Shown piece after piece: positions 16,832-25,858 of a stretch of DNA of 64,000 bases. The stretch's first letter is position 1, and the number at the start of each line of letters is the position of its first letter. The position numbers and the translations under genes are program-made. The notes beneath the pieces are model-generated. The model worked only from the letters and a program-made list of their open reading frames with translations. It ran no database searches and had not been told where the DNA came from. The DNA comes from Rivularia sp034931125 (lineage in GTDB: Bacteria; Cyanobacteriota; Cyanobacteriia; Cyanobacteriales; Nostocaceae), in assembly GCF_034931125.1 (NCBI RefSeq), contig NZ_JAYGHM010000036.1, forward strand, positions 15,518-79,517. Direction: 5' to 3'.

Positions 16832-19450
16832 TCAAGCAGCAATATCGGTTGAATGATCTCGTAAAAGTTGTTTGATTTTGGGTGATTGTCGATTGCTGAA
16901 CTTTTCTGGGAAAATAAGCTCGATCGCAACTTTTCCGCGTTCTTCTTCTACTAGATTTATTTCCGCAACAAATCTCGTCGGTGGGGTATTTTCACCTTTT
17001 AGACTCAACAGCAAACCAACTAATGGTTTCATATTCTGCATCTTTTCTAAATCTTGTTTACCCAGCAATCTATCATCATTTGATATGGCTTTTTTACTAT
17101 CTAATTCCAACCGTAAACCAGTTATTCCTAGTTCGGTCGCTATTCCACTAAAGAAATTACCATCCCAATAAAGTTGAGCGGTGGTATTTACCTGTTTGCG
17201 GATTTTCTTGGTTGTAGTTGGCTTTAGTTCGCGTAGAGAACGAGTTATACTGCTGGCTAAGAAACCCAAAGAAGCAATTGGTTTATCGGCGTTTTCTCGC
17301 TTTTGCGAATACCATTCTTTCACATCGGAATACATCACTAAGGCTAAATCATCCGTCTGAGTGCGGGTGACGTTAATAAAATCGACTCCCAAATGAGTTT
17401 CTGTTTCATTTACCGGAGTAACTCGTACAACCCTCGCAGTTACTACAGCACGAGCGGTAAAATCTCCCATCACCTCAATTTGAACTTCATCTGGTAAATT
17501 TGACCAAGATTCCAAGGATATTAAAGCACCAGTTTCTGAGATGTTTATCGTTTCTCCCATGATGGTTTGGTCGTCGCTAGAAATTACCACCGGAAGCCGT
17601 CTTTGCAAACGGTGAGCGGTACGAATTTGTGGTTGTTCAAATCCTACGAGTAAAGCTGCTGATAGCAAAATCAAGTTAAAGCCAGACCATAACGTGTTAA
17701 CTAACACCGCTTCGGAATCTTCTGGACGTAATAACAACCAATAAGGAACCGCTAGTAAGGAACTAATTACTAAGACTGTTACTATCACCAAACCGCGCAT
17801 TGATGTCCAGTCGAAGGTACGCTTGGTAACATTTATCCCTTTATCGGTAACGTTAAATGTACCCATTTTAGGATTAAACAGCGCTAACAAAGTTACCCAA
17901 CCCGCTTGGAAAGACATGACAAATTCAAAAATTTCGTTCCAGAAGGAAAATCGGACGTGTTTGTAAATAATGTGGTTGGTAGCGAGGGAAAGGAGGATAT
18001 GAGGTAAAGCATATGCGAGAGTTTCTAAACCCAAACCTTGGATTGGATTGATGCCAAACAAGAGGAATAATGTGGGAATGATCGCATATACCAATCGGGG
18101 ATAGCCGTATAAGAAGTGGGAAGTAGCGCTTAAATAACAGATACGTTGAGCAAAATTTAGATTCAGTTTGGAATTAAATAATGGGTTTTCAATTCTGAGA
18201 ATCTGAGCCATTCCCCTAGCCCAGCGTACTTGTTGACCGACATAAGCTGAAAAGGTATCTGGTGCTAATCCCGCTACCATAATTTTGTCGTAGTAAACGG
18301 ATTTATAGCCTTTGGAATGCAAGCGTAATGCTGTATGACAATCTTCCGTTACGGTTTCAACCGCAATTCCTCCAACTTCCAAAGCGTGAGTTTTACGAAT
18401 CACCGCAGCAGAACCGCAGAAAAATGCTGCGTTCCAAAAATCGTTACCTTTTTGCAGGACTTTATAGAATAGTTCGTTACCTACAGGGATTTTTCCGTCA
18501 GTAAGTAAGTTGCGCTCGAAGGGGTCGGGGTTATAAAACCAGTGGGGAGTTTGAACGAAGGATACTTTGGGGTCGTAGAAGAAACCTACCGTATGCTGAA
18601 GAAATTGCCGGGATGGAACGTGGTCACAGTCTAAAATTAAGACTAGATCGCCGTCGGTTTTATAAAAAGCAGTGTTGATGTTACCAGCTTTAGCATGGTC
18701 GTTGTTATCTCGTCCCATATGAACGCAGCCGAGTTCTTCGCACATTTGCTGTAACTTTTCTCGTCTAGCGCGGAAAGTCTCGTAACGTGGGTCATCTTGT
18801 TTGTACTTTTCCGGACGACCATCATCGAGAACGTAAACCTTCTTTTTCCCAAGAGCATAATCGCAAGCCAAAGCTGCTAGTGCTGTTTTGCGAACAATCT
18901 CAACGTCTTCGTTATAGGTAGGAATGTAAATATCAACATTAAACCATTCTTCTTGGGGAATGACAGAAATATCAATGGGTTGACGTTCTTTGATTTTTAA
19001 AGTTTGAAAGTATGCTAATACCAAGCTAAAAATTGCATACAATTCTGCCCCCAATAAAGTTAAACAAGCAATACTATTTATCCATCCGTCAAAATTGAGC
19101 GTGTAGCTGAGACGGTAATATAAATATCGCATTGTTGTTACCAGACTTAGCCACACCATAAACAGGTGATAATATTGACTAACTTCTGTAGAAGATTCTT
19201 GTTCTTCCGCTCCCAATACTATCTGACCTAGCAATACGAGAAAAACTGCTATAGCTGCTTGCTGCCAAATTTCTAACGGTGTAACAATTAACGGAATTGA
19301 AAATACTAATAGTAGTAAAATTAACCACTTAAAGTGTTTGATTCCTACTTTTTCTAGGGTGCGATCAAAAAAGCTGGGGGTGAGGTCAATCAGCCATCTG
19401 CTCAAGTTGAAGCGCTGGCTTTTTTTGGAATTACGGGCTGAAGAGGACAT
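16832..19450 (-). CDS. bcsA: Cellulose synthase catalytic subunit (UDP-forming) with PilZ domain
   Basis: An 872-residue inner-membrane GT2 enzyme that polymerises UDP-glucose into beta-1,4-glucan and threads it through the membrane. Visible features: N-terminal helices (about 40-150), D209/D210 (VLDDGRPEKYK), the DCD motif (274-276), TED (368-370), Q406-QVRW (the QxxRW motif), further helices about 435-600, and FNVTDKG at 532-538. The C-terminal PilZ domain carries RLQRR (614-618) and NISETG (636-641), the RxxxR and N-x-S-x-x-G signatures of c-di-GMP binding, so allosteric activation by c-di-GMP is expected. It is the last gene of the reverse-strand bcs operon, 133 bp after bcsB, with an STRR in the gap. 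Confidence 0.97.
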   Translation of the reverse strand: MSSSARNSKKSQRFNLSRWLIDLTPSFFDRTLEKVGIKHFKWLILLLLVFSIPLIVTPLEIWQQAAIAVFLVLLGQIVLGAEEQESSTEVSQYYHLFMVWLSLVTTMRYLYYRLSYTLNFDGWINSIACLTLLGAELYAIFSLVLAYFQTLKIKERQPIDISVIPQEEWFNVDIYIPTYNEDVEIVRKTALAALACDYALGKKKVYVLDDGRPEKYKQDDPRYETFRARREKLQQMCEELGCVHMGRDNNDHAKAGNINTAFYKTDGDLVLILDCDHVPSRQFLQHTVGFFYDPKVSFVQTPHWFYNPDPFERNLLTDGKIPVGNELFYKVLQKGNDFWNAAFFCGSAAVIRKTHALEVGGIAVETVTEDCHTALRLHSKGYKSVYYDKIMVAGLAPDTFSAYVGQQVRWARGMAQILRIENPLFNSKLNLNFAQRICYLSATSHFLYGYPRLVYAIIPTLFLLFGINPIQGLGLETLAYALPHILLSLATNHIIYKHVRFSFWNEIFEFVMSFQAGWVTLLALFNPKMGTFNVTDKGINVTKRTFDWTSMRGLVIVTVLVISSLLAVPYWLLLRPEDSEAVLVNTLWSGFNLILLSAALLVGFEQPQIRTAHRLQRRLPVVISSDDQTIMGETINISETGALISLESWSNLPDEVQIEVMGDFTARAVVTARVVRVTPVNETETHLGVDFINVTRTQTDDLALVMYSDVKEWYSQKRENADKPIASLGFLASSITRSLRELKPTTTKKIRKQVNTTAQLYWDGNFFSGIATELGITGLRLELDSKKAISNDDRLLGKQDLEKMQNMKPLVGLLLSLKGENTPPTRFVAEINLVEEERGKVAIELIFPEKFSNRQSPKIKQLLRDHSTDIAA

Positions 19451-19482
19451 AGCAGTTTGATAAATTTTTTTATTAAGGGAAT

Positions 19483-19533
19483 GGGGAGTAGGGAGTAGGG
19501 AATAGGGAATAGGGAATAGGGAGTAGGGAACAG
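19483..19533. repeat. STRR, GGGAATA/GGGAGTA heptamers, in bcsB-bcsA spacer
   Basis: Seven near-identical 7-mers (GGGAGTA or GGGAATA) in tandem lie between bcsB and bcsA, inside the predicted operon. The transcribed strand reads TACTCCC/TATTCCC repeats. Confidence 0.85.
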
Positions 19534-19583
19534 TTTTTCTTGATCATCTTATTCAAATACCTATTACCCATTACCAATTATTC

Positions 19584-21899
19584 TTACTTCCTGTCAGCAG
19601 TCGAAACCCGCTTCAGATAAAGTTGGAAAATACCGTAGAGTATCAGAGATAAACCAACCATCCCCGCAGGTACTAATAACCAGTTTTCTTGTAGCATTCG
19701 CGACATTTTACTGAGAATATTAGTATTTTCGATGCGACGAGTAGAGGGAGCATTGTCAAAAAACGCTAGTTGATAACCATCGGGGTCGTAAGCAACCGGG
19801 TTTTTCTTGTCGCTACTAATTAATACCGTATCCTTCTTGAGTTGGAAGAACCAAGGGTCTTTACTTAATACTTCTCCTACTCTTTCTAACCCCGTTTCCG
19901 TCTGAGCAGTCAAAGCCAACACAACGCGATCGCCATTCCAAGGAGAGAGAATTTGCTTAATCATCCCTTGCTTATCTTGGGGAGCTTGAACGCTTGCTCT
20001 AGCTGAACCGCGTAAGAATGATTGATTTAAGTTAAACCCTGGGGATTTGAAGACTTCGGGGAACGGGAATCTCTCTCGCATCCCAATTCCTACTAAATTC
20101 TCGCTTTTACGGACTTCTTCGGGTAATGTGTCTGAAGTATAGACATCTAGTTTGACGGAATCGGCACTACTTAATCTTCCCAAACGTTCGCTAAAAGCCA
20201 GCATTGTCAGCACATCTGTAGCGTTGGGTTCTTGCGGCAGGACAATTGCTGTTTTGGATAAATCTTGAGGTGCAGCGAAGGGGAATCCATATTGCATTAA
20301 TTTCAGGTCTGGTAGCTGTACGGAGTTTTCCCGTTTTAAGTCAAAACTTGTATCGGCATGAACTGTACCTGTAAGTTGCTGGTCTGGAGGACTGATACAG
20401 TTGGCTTTATCAAATGGTTCCTTCGGATTCATCCGGAAAAATACCTGGATCTTAGAATCAGGCTGAACTAATTTAGCTGGTAAATCTACTTTCAGATTTT
20501 TACGTGTTTCTCCTTGGTCTGAATCAAGACGCGCTCCACCAATAAAAACTCCATCTAATAAGACTTCTACAGCGGAGGTTCTGGGGTTCATCTGCGGACC
20601 GTAGCTATAGACCAGGTTCATTGAACTACCGCGTACAAATCTGTCATCCGGTAATGCACGGAAGTCGATTTCAATTGGTGGGGCCGCAGAACCACGCACG
20701 CTGAAATCTTTAAAGGCATCACCGTTGAATTCAGTTTTAATATCGCTCAATTGAAAATTATTAGCTTCTGGTAAAAACCGAGACCACTCTCTATCTCCTG
20801 GAGTGGGAGAATCTTCAACTTTATTAACTAAAACTACTTGCCCCGTACTCATTTTCCTGAGATCGGGCTGTGCTAAAAACTGTGTAGCTTTCGCAACTCC
20901 TACTGCACCATTTCCAGTTGCAATCAGAACGGGAACTTTAGTGTTTTTGGTAGTAGTTAGAATTAATACTCCTGTATCCTCTGATATTGGGTTCTGATTA
21001 GAGTCCAAAATTTGAGAGCTAACAATTTTACGAGGTAAATTCAAATCCGCTAAAGCTGGTTGTTCGCTAGGAGTACCAATAATGACTAATCTCTCATTGG
21101 CTGATACATCTGCAAGGCTGGAAACTAAGTTTGTCTCTATGGGACGAAAATCTGCCTGTCTCCCTAATGAAGCTTGCAAGCGTGCTGCTCCCTCTAGCCA
21201 GGATTTGCTCGTCTTTTGGGGCTTTAAATAAGTGATGCGATTGGTTTCTAAATTCAGGTTGTCAAAAAATGGATAAGGATAGTTACTAAAGTTGAGTGGA
21301 ATTGCTTTACGCTCGAATTTAAAAATTAATTCTGAGTCTGGGAGAATCTCGGTCCATAAAGTTGGGTCGCTTGGGTCGCTACATCCGGAGCTATTATTTT
21401 GCTGCGCGACAATTTTAAGTTCGTTATATTCTTGCAGTAGTTTTGGAGGAATATTTAACAGTACTTGACCTACAGCCGATTGTTTGCGGTTTAAAGGAAT
21501 GCTACCTACAGCCGTATCATTAACTAATACTGTTAAGTTAGATCGATTAGCATACAGCGCAGGCGAATGTTGAAACCGCACCAAGGCTTTTACCGCACCG
21601 ACATTCCAACCACGAGGACGAGTAAAACCCAGACGACCTTCAGAATAGACCCCCCGCAGACGCATCCGGTTGCCAACCACGGGGCTGCGATTAAATTCTA
21701 AAATATATTCATCGTCGTATTTTGTTGGGGATGTTGATTTTGCGGTGCTATTGGTTCCACTCCCAACTGCTTGCGCTAATAAGATATCTCCATCTCCTTC
21801 ATATTTACTCGCAGCTTGGGCATTTGGCAAAGCCGATAGTAAACAAAAAGATATAATAAATGCTTTATTAACCGCTTTAAAATTAAATAGATGCTTCAT
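19584..21899 (-). CDS. bcsB: Cellulose synthase periplasmic subunit BcsB
   Basis: A 771-residue partner of BcsA that guides the glucan through the periplasm. An N-terminal signal peptide (SFCLLSALPNAQA) is followed by alternating carbohydrate-binding-like and flavodoxin-like regions of the BcsB family (for example NRSNLTVLVNDTAVGSIPL and RTSAVEVLLDGVFIGGARLD). A single C-terminal membrane helix (LLVPAGMVGLSLILYGIFQLYL) ends in a basic tail, as needed to complete the BcsA channel. Length is normal. It lies between the GH8 gene (154-bp gap) and bcsA. Despite the family name BcsB does not itself bind c-di-GMP; the PilZ domain is in BcsA. Confidence 0.95.
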   Translation of the reverse strand: MKHLFNFKAVNKAFIISFCLLSALPNAQAASKYEGDGDILLAQAVGSGTNSTAKSTSPTKYDDEYILEFNRSPVVGNRMRLRGVYSEGRLGFTRPRGWNVGAVKALVRFQHSPALYANRSNLTVLVNDTAVGSIPLNRKQSAVGQVLLNIPPKLLQEYNELKIVAQQNNSSGCSDPSDPTLWTEILPDSELIFKFERKAIPLNFSNYPYPFFDNLNLETNRITYLKPQKTSKSWLEGAARLQASLGRQADFRPIETNLVSSLADVSANERLVIIGTPSEQPALADLNLPRKIVSSQILDSNQNPISEDTGVLILTTTKNTKVPVLIATGNGAVGVAKATQFLAQPDLRKMSTGQVVLVNKVEDSPTPGDREWSRFLPEANNFQLSDIKTEFNGDAFKDFSVRGSAAPPIEIDFRALPDDRFVRGSSMNLVYSYGPQMNPRTSAVEVLLDGVFIGGARLDSDQGETRKNLKVDLPAKLVQPDSKIQVFFRMNPKEPFDKANCISPPDQQLTGTVHADTSFDLKRENSVQLPDLKLMQYGFPFAAPQDLSKTAIVLPQEPNATDVLTMLAFSERLGRLSSADSVKLDVYTSDTLPEEVRKSENLVGIGMRERFPFPEVFKSPGFNLNQSFLRGSARASVQAPQDKQGMIKQILSPWNGDRVVLALTAQTETGLERVGEVLSKDPWFFQLKKDTVLISSDKKNPVAYDPDGYQLAFFDNAPSTRRIENTNILSKMSRMLQENWLLVPAGMVGLSLILYGIFQLYLKRVSTADRK

Positions 21900-22053
21900 A
21901 ACACAGTTTTTTAATTATTAGGTAAATAGAGAATGAAAATGGTTTAAAAATGTCTATTTTGCTAGTAAAAATACTTTGTTCAAGTATTTCTTGATTACTT
22001 AAGTATGGCTGCCAACATTTTATTCGCTTTTCAGAGAAAGATGCCATAACTTC

Positions 22054-23349
22054 TTAATTATTTTGCAAAAGTTTCTGGGAAGTTGCGTCTGTTGATAACA
22101 GTCCCAACCAAACTAGATTCTGAGTATAATAAGCTCGATTATCGTCCCAAAGTTCTTGCTGGTATTGAGGTAGCAGTTTTTTGTTTAGCAGTTCTTCAGC
22201 CAATTCTGGTTCTATCAGCTTACTTGCAGCATAGAGCATAGCATATTGAGATGTCGCTTCGTAATTTACCAAAGCTTTACCTTCAAGGTCGATTTGCGCC
22301 GGGATGCTCGATTGTTCGCGCCACAGCTTTCTCAAATACCCAGTAGATGTTTCAAGATAGCTTCTTGCTTGAGATGAATCAAACCAACTGGCATCTAGTG
22401 CTATTCGCCACCAAACTCGAAATGCATCAAAGCTGTATACGCTGCTTAATTTGCTGTCATTAGGTACTGGTTTATATTTACCAGTTTTTGCATCCATCAC
22501 AACCCAGTCACTCGGTAAATTTACAGCACTGATTTTTCGAGAATCTTCCAACACCTGATAGCTAGAATCTACCAAGCTTAACCAATCTCGTTCCGGGTCA
22601 ACTTGAGCAAACAAGCGGAAAGCATAGGGAGCAAAGTAGGAAGGGTTGAGAAATATGGAGGAATCTTTCACAAATGCAGCTTGGGGACCAGGTAACAAAT
22701 AGCGTTTACCCTCAAATCCGACTACAGTTGAATATTTCCATAAATCTTGCAGTTTAGTTTTGGCTATTTTGAGGTATTCTGGACGATTCCAGCGTCGGGA
22801 AGCCAAGATTAAGGCGGTAATAGCATCTATATCCCCATCGCTGGCAAAATTATTATCTATAGAACCCCAGCTACCATCAGCTTTACGTCCCCACTTCCAA
22901 GCCCATAAACTATCTAATTGTTTGCCGTTTTCTAACCTTTGTAAGTTGTTTTCTCCCCAGTTCAAAGTTAAGGCAAAGGTGGTCGGGTCATCGATCAGTA
23001 CCGCTCGTAACATCCCGTAGGCTTGACCTTCACTAGTCGAACGATCGCTAGCTTCGTAATCAATCACTCGTCCATCTCTCTGGATAAATCGACGACGATA
23101 GCTGTCCCAGCTTTCCACTAACAGTTCTCGGTTGGGAGTCGAAGCTGGAAGGGCTGCTAAAAATTGAGTGCGATCGTTGTCGATCGCAGACGCAGGTGCT
23201 GATTCCAAGTTACTGATCGGTTTTTCTAAATTTGTGACTGAATAACCTCCTTGACAACCTTGTAAAGCAATCAAGCTGAATATAGCTACTATGTTTGGAA
23301 TCTGGTTCATCTTCATAACCGTTTGCATTAATTTTGACGATTTATTCAA
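22054..23349 (-). CDS. Glycoside hydrolase family 8 endoglucanase (BcsZ-like), predicted lipoprotein
   Basis: A 431-residue endo-beta-1,4-glucanase of the type that accompanies bacterial cellulose synthases. GH8 signatures are clear: the general acid E in STSEGQAYGMLRAVL and the Asp in ASDGDIDAITALILASRRW. The N-terminus has a hydrophobic segment ending LIALQGC, a lipobox, so the enzyme is probably membrane-tethered in the periplasm rather than free. The start may be any of three closely spaced Met codons. It lies between the TPR gene and bcsB. Such enzymes trim or edit nascent cellulose and are often required for normal fibre output. Confidence 0.92.
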   Translation of the reverse strand: MNKSSKLMQTVMKMNQIPNIVAIFSLIALQGCQGGYSVTNLEKPISNLESAPASAIDNDRTQFLAALPASTPNRELLVESWDSYRRRFIQRDGRVIDYEASDRSTSEGQAYGMLRAVLIDDPTTFALTLNWGENNLQRLENGKQLDSLWAWKWGRKADGSWGSIDNNFASDGDIDAITALILASRRWNRPEYLKIAKTKLQDLWKYSTVVGFEGKRYLLPGPQAAFVKDSSIFLNPSYFAPYAFRLFAQVDPERDWLSLVDSSYQVLEDSRKISAVNLPSDWVVMDAKTGKYKPVPNDSKLSSVYSFDAFRVWWRIALDASWFDSSQARSYLETSTGYLRKLWREQSSIPAQIDLEGKALVNYEATSQYAMLYAASKLIEPELAEELLNKKLLPQYQQELWDDNRAYYTQNLVWLGLLSTDATSQKLLQNN

Positions 23350-23485
23350 AGGAAAATTATTGCAACGAGAATTGGGTTTGACAGGGAAAGTAAATCTAGT
23401 CTCCTGGTATTACTATTCCCTCGTTAGTACGTATAATTACTAAAAAATTTATTCTTCATCAAAAATTTGCATGAAGGTGAATTTT

Positions 23486-25858
23486 TTACCGATTTTTACC
23501 GCGACGTTCGTAGCTCTCCCAAGGTGGTTGAAAACCCCGTCTTTGCAGAAAATCTTCTTGTATTTGCTGCATTTGGTTAGAAATTTCTGGGTCTCTTTCA
23601 CCACTGGCAATTTGTTCGATTTGCAATTGTTCAAGAGCTTTCATTGCTGCTAAAGGTTTGTCAAAAATCGCATTCAGCCCAGCAAGAGCGCGACGTGCTT
23701 GTTCGTCTTGCGGCTTTTGTTCCAAGACTGTGGAATAAATTTGTTCTGCCGATTCAAACCGTCTTTGCTCGAAGCGAATTCCCCCCAAAGCAGCTAAAGC
23801 ATCTACATCATCTGGCTGCTCTTTAAGAATATTTTCATAAGCTTTACCAGCCATGTTTAAATCACCAATAGCCCGAGCTAACAGGGCTATGCGTTCTGAA
23901 TTAACGTTAGTTGGAGCATTAGCAATCAACTGTTTCATTCGCAAGCGGGCTTCGTTCGGGTCTCGTTGGGCGATAACTTCCAGTAACCGCTGCTGTAATC
24001 TAATGTTACTAGAATCAACCTCAACCAAGTAATTATACAGCGACTCACGAGACGGGTCAGTCGGTAGCTGTACGACCAAACTATATAGTTCTGGTGGAGT
24101 ATTGGTTGCTTTTTGAGTTGCCAACCAATTATTTAAAACCGCTTCTGCTTCTGGTTTAGAAATGCGTTTGGCTTGATACGCAACACTAGTACGTCCCAAT
24201 TGAGCAGTTATATCTTCGGGGTTGCGTTCTAATACTTGCTCGTATACGACTAAAGCTTCTTCAAAACGCTTTTGCTGCACCTTCACACCTACTAAACCAC
24301 GTAAAGCACCATCAACAATATCTGCTTTGGGATTGCTTGTAAGTATGGCAAAGTACCGTTGAGCGCTGGCTTCTAAATTGCCTTCCCGTCGTTCGATTTC
24401 TGCTGCGAGCAACTGTGTCGTCATGTCTGACGCACCTTGGGATGTTGCCGTATATTCGGCTAAAGCTTGCCTCGCTTGAACTGTGTTGTCGAGTTGCAGA
24501 TACATCTGAGCTACCCGAAAATTTAAAAACGGCACGTTAACCCCTGTTTGCAAAAGATTTTGATACAGGGGTAAAAGTTGGGGGTCGGGAGCATCTAAAT
24601 CGGCTAAGGCTACTGCTAGCTGCTGTAGTTCTACTGAGTCTGTAGGTAAATTTTGTAGTGTAGCGGCTAAGCGTTGTTTCACATCGCTTTTGGTAATCAT
24701 TGCCAATTTATATTCCAAAGCCAGTTGCCGCAACACCAAACTTTTATCGTTAGGTAAGGTAGCAGCTAAACGTTTGTAAAGCTGTAATGCCGTTTCCTCA
24801 CCTTGGGGTAAACCACTGAATACATCAGCAATTTCCCGCAGCAGGGTGGGGGAAGGATTTGGGTTATTAGCAAGGGACTGACGGTATAAATTAGTGATTC
24901 TTTCCGTAAGGGTAGCGTTGTTTGTAATCTTACGAATTTCATTTAGCGATCGCGCTAAGGGTAAAATCGCTTCTTCTTTATCCTGTAAAGGATCTAATAC
25001 GGCTAAAGCTTCGGCTTCTTGTTTATTAGCAACATAAGCTTGAGCCAATTCCGCACGAGTAAGTATGCCTAACTGGTCGAGGGTTTGAGAACGACGTAAC
25101 TGGCTAAGTAAAATTTCGATGGCTCCTTGAGGATTGCCAGTTTTACGTAAGGTCAGAGCGTAAGCAACCGCAGCGTAATCGGTTATAGGTTTTCCAGTCG
25201 TTTGATAGCGGTTGAATAATTCCTTGGCTTTTTGATAATCACCACTGTAGCTATAAGTTTGAGCGGCACCGATGATTGCTTCTGGTGAAGGATTATTCGC
25301 TAACACAATTTGAAAATCAGCGATCGACTCACTAAACTGTCCCTGATAGGAATACAGTAAAGCCCGGTGATAACGAGCTTGCAGGTCATCGGGGTTTAAC
25401 TCAAGTAAAGTGTTGAGAGCTTTTATGCCGGGTTTGTTCCACTCCGGACGATAAGCACCCATCATCCCCACAATTTTTAAAGCCGCTTGATTTGTGGGGT
25501 CTTGAGCCAATACTTGTTGATAAGCTTGAAATGCGGCTTCGATACGTCCTGCACGATTGTAAGCAATAGCTAAACCGAGTTTGGCTTGTAAAGATTGCGG
25601 GTTGCTTTTTAAAGCTTGCTCAAAAGCAGTAATGGCATCATCCACCCATCCCTTTTTGAGCAGATTATAACCCCGTTGGGTTGCCCCCGATGACTGAGCC
25701 TGTACCGGAATATTTTGCAAAGTTGCCAATGCGATCGGACAAGTAAAAACGAATAAGTGAAAAGGTAACAAAGTAATACCGAGAATTGTTTTACTCTGTG
25801 TTTTTACTTGGAGTCGCCATAAATTAGCTTTATAAAGCAAGTTTAGTCTGTGACTCAT
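23486..25858 (-). CDS. TPR-repeat periplasmic protein, BcsC N-terminal analog
   Basis: 790 residues: a signal peptide ending VQAQS (about residue 54), then many TPR motifs over almost the whole length (for example GYNLLKKGWVDDAITAFEQALKSNPQ, VDGALRGLVGVKVQQKRFEEALVVYEQVLERNPE). It matches the helical scaffold of BcsC, which links the synthase to the outer-membrane pore, but it ends in a short basic tail (ESYERRGKNR) with no BcsC C-terminal barrel. Its ATG overlaps the end of the upstream barrel gene by 4 bp (ATGA), so the two are translationally coupled. Inference: together they replace a one-piece BcsC. Confidence 0.9.
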   Translation of the reverse strand: MSHRLNLLYKANLWRLQVKTQSKTILGITLLPFHLFVFTCPIALATLQNIPVQAQSSGATQRGYNLLKKGWVDDAITAFEQALKSNPQSLQAKLGLAIAYNRAGRIEAAFQAYQQVLAQDPTNQAALKIVGMMGAYRPEWNKPGIKALNTLLELNPDDLQARYHRALLYSYQGQFSESIADFQIVLANNPSPEAIIGAAQTYSYSGDYQKAKELFNRYQTTGKPITDYAAVAYALTLRKTGNPQGAIEILLSQLRRSQTLDQLGILTRAELAQAYVANKQEAEALAVLDPLQDKEEAILPLARSLNEIRKITNNATLTERITNLYRQSLANNPNPSPTLLREIADVFSGLPQGEETALQLYKRLAATLPNDKSLVLRQLALEYKLAMITKSDVKQRLAATLQNLPTDSVELQQLAVALADLDAPDPQLLPLYQNLLQTGVNVPFLNFRVAQMYLQLDNTVQARQALAEYTATSQGASDMTTQLLAAEIERREGNLEASAQRYFAILTSNPKADIVDGALRGLVGVKVQQKRFEEALVVYEQVLERNPEDITAQLGRTSVAYQAKRISKPEAEAVLNNWLATQKATNTPPELYSLVVQLPTDPSRESLYNYLVEVDSSNIRLQQRLLEVIAQRDPNEARLRMKQLIANAPTNVNSERIALLARAIGDLNMAGKAYENILKEQPDDVDALAALGGIRFEQRRFESAEQIYSTVLEQKPQDEQARRALAGLNAIFDKPLAAMKALEQLQIEQIASGERDPEISNQMQQIQEDFLQRRGFQPPWESYERRGKNR

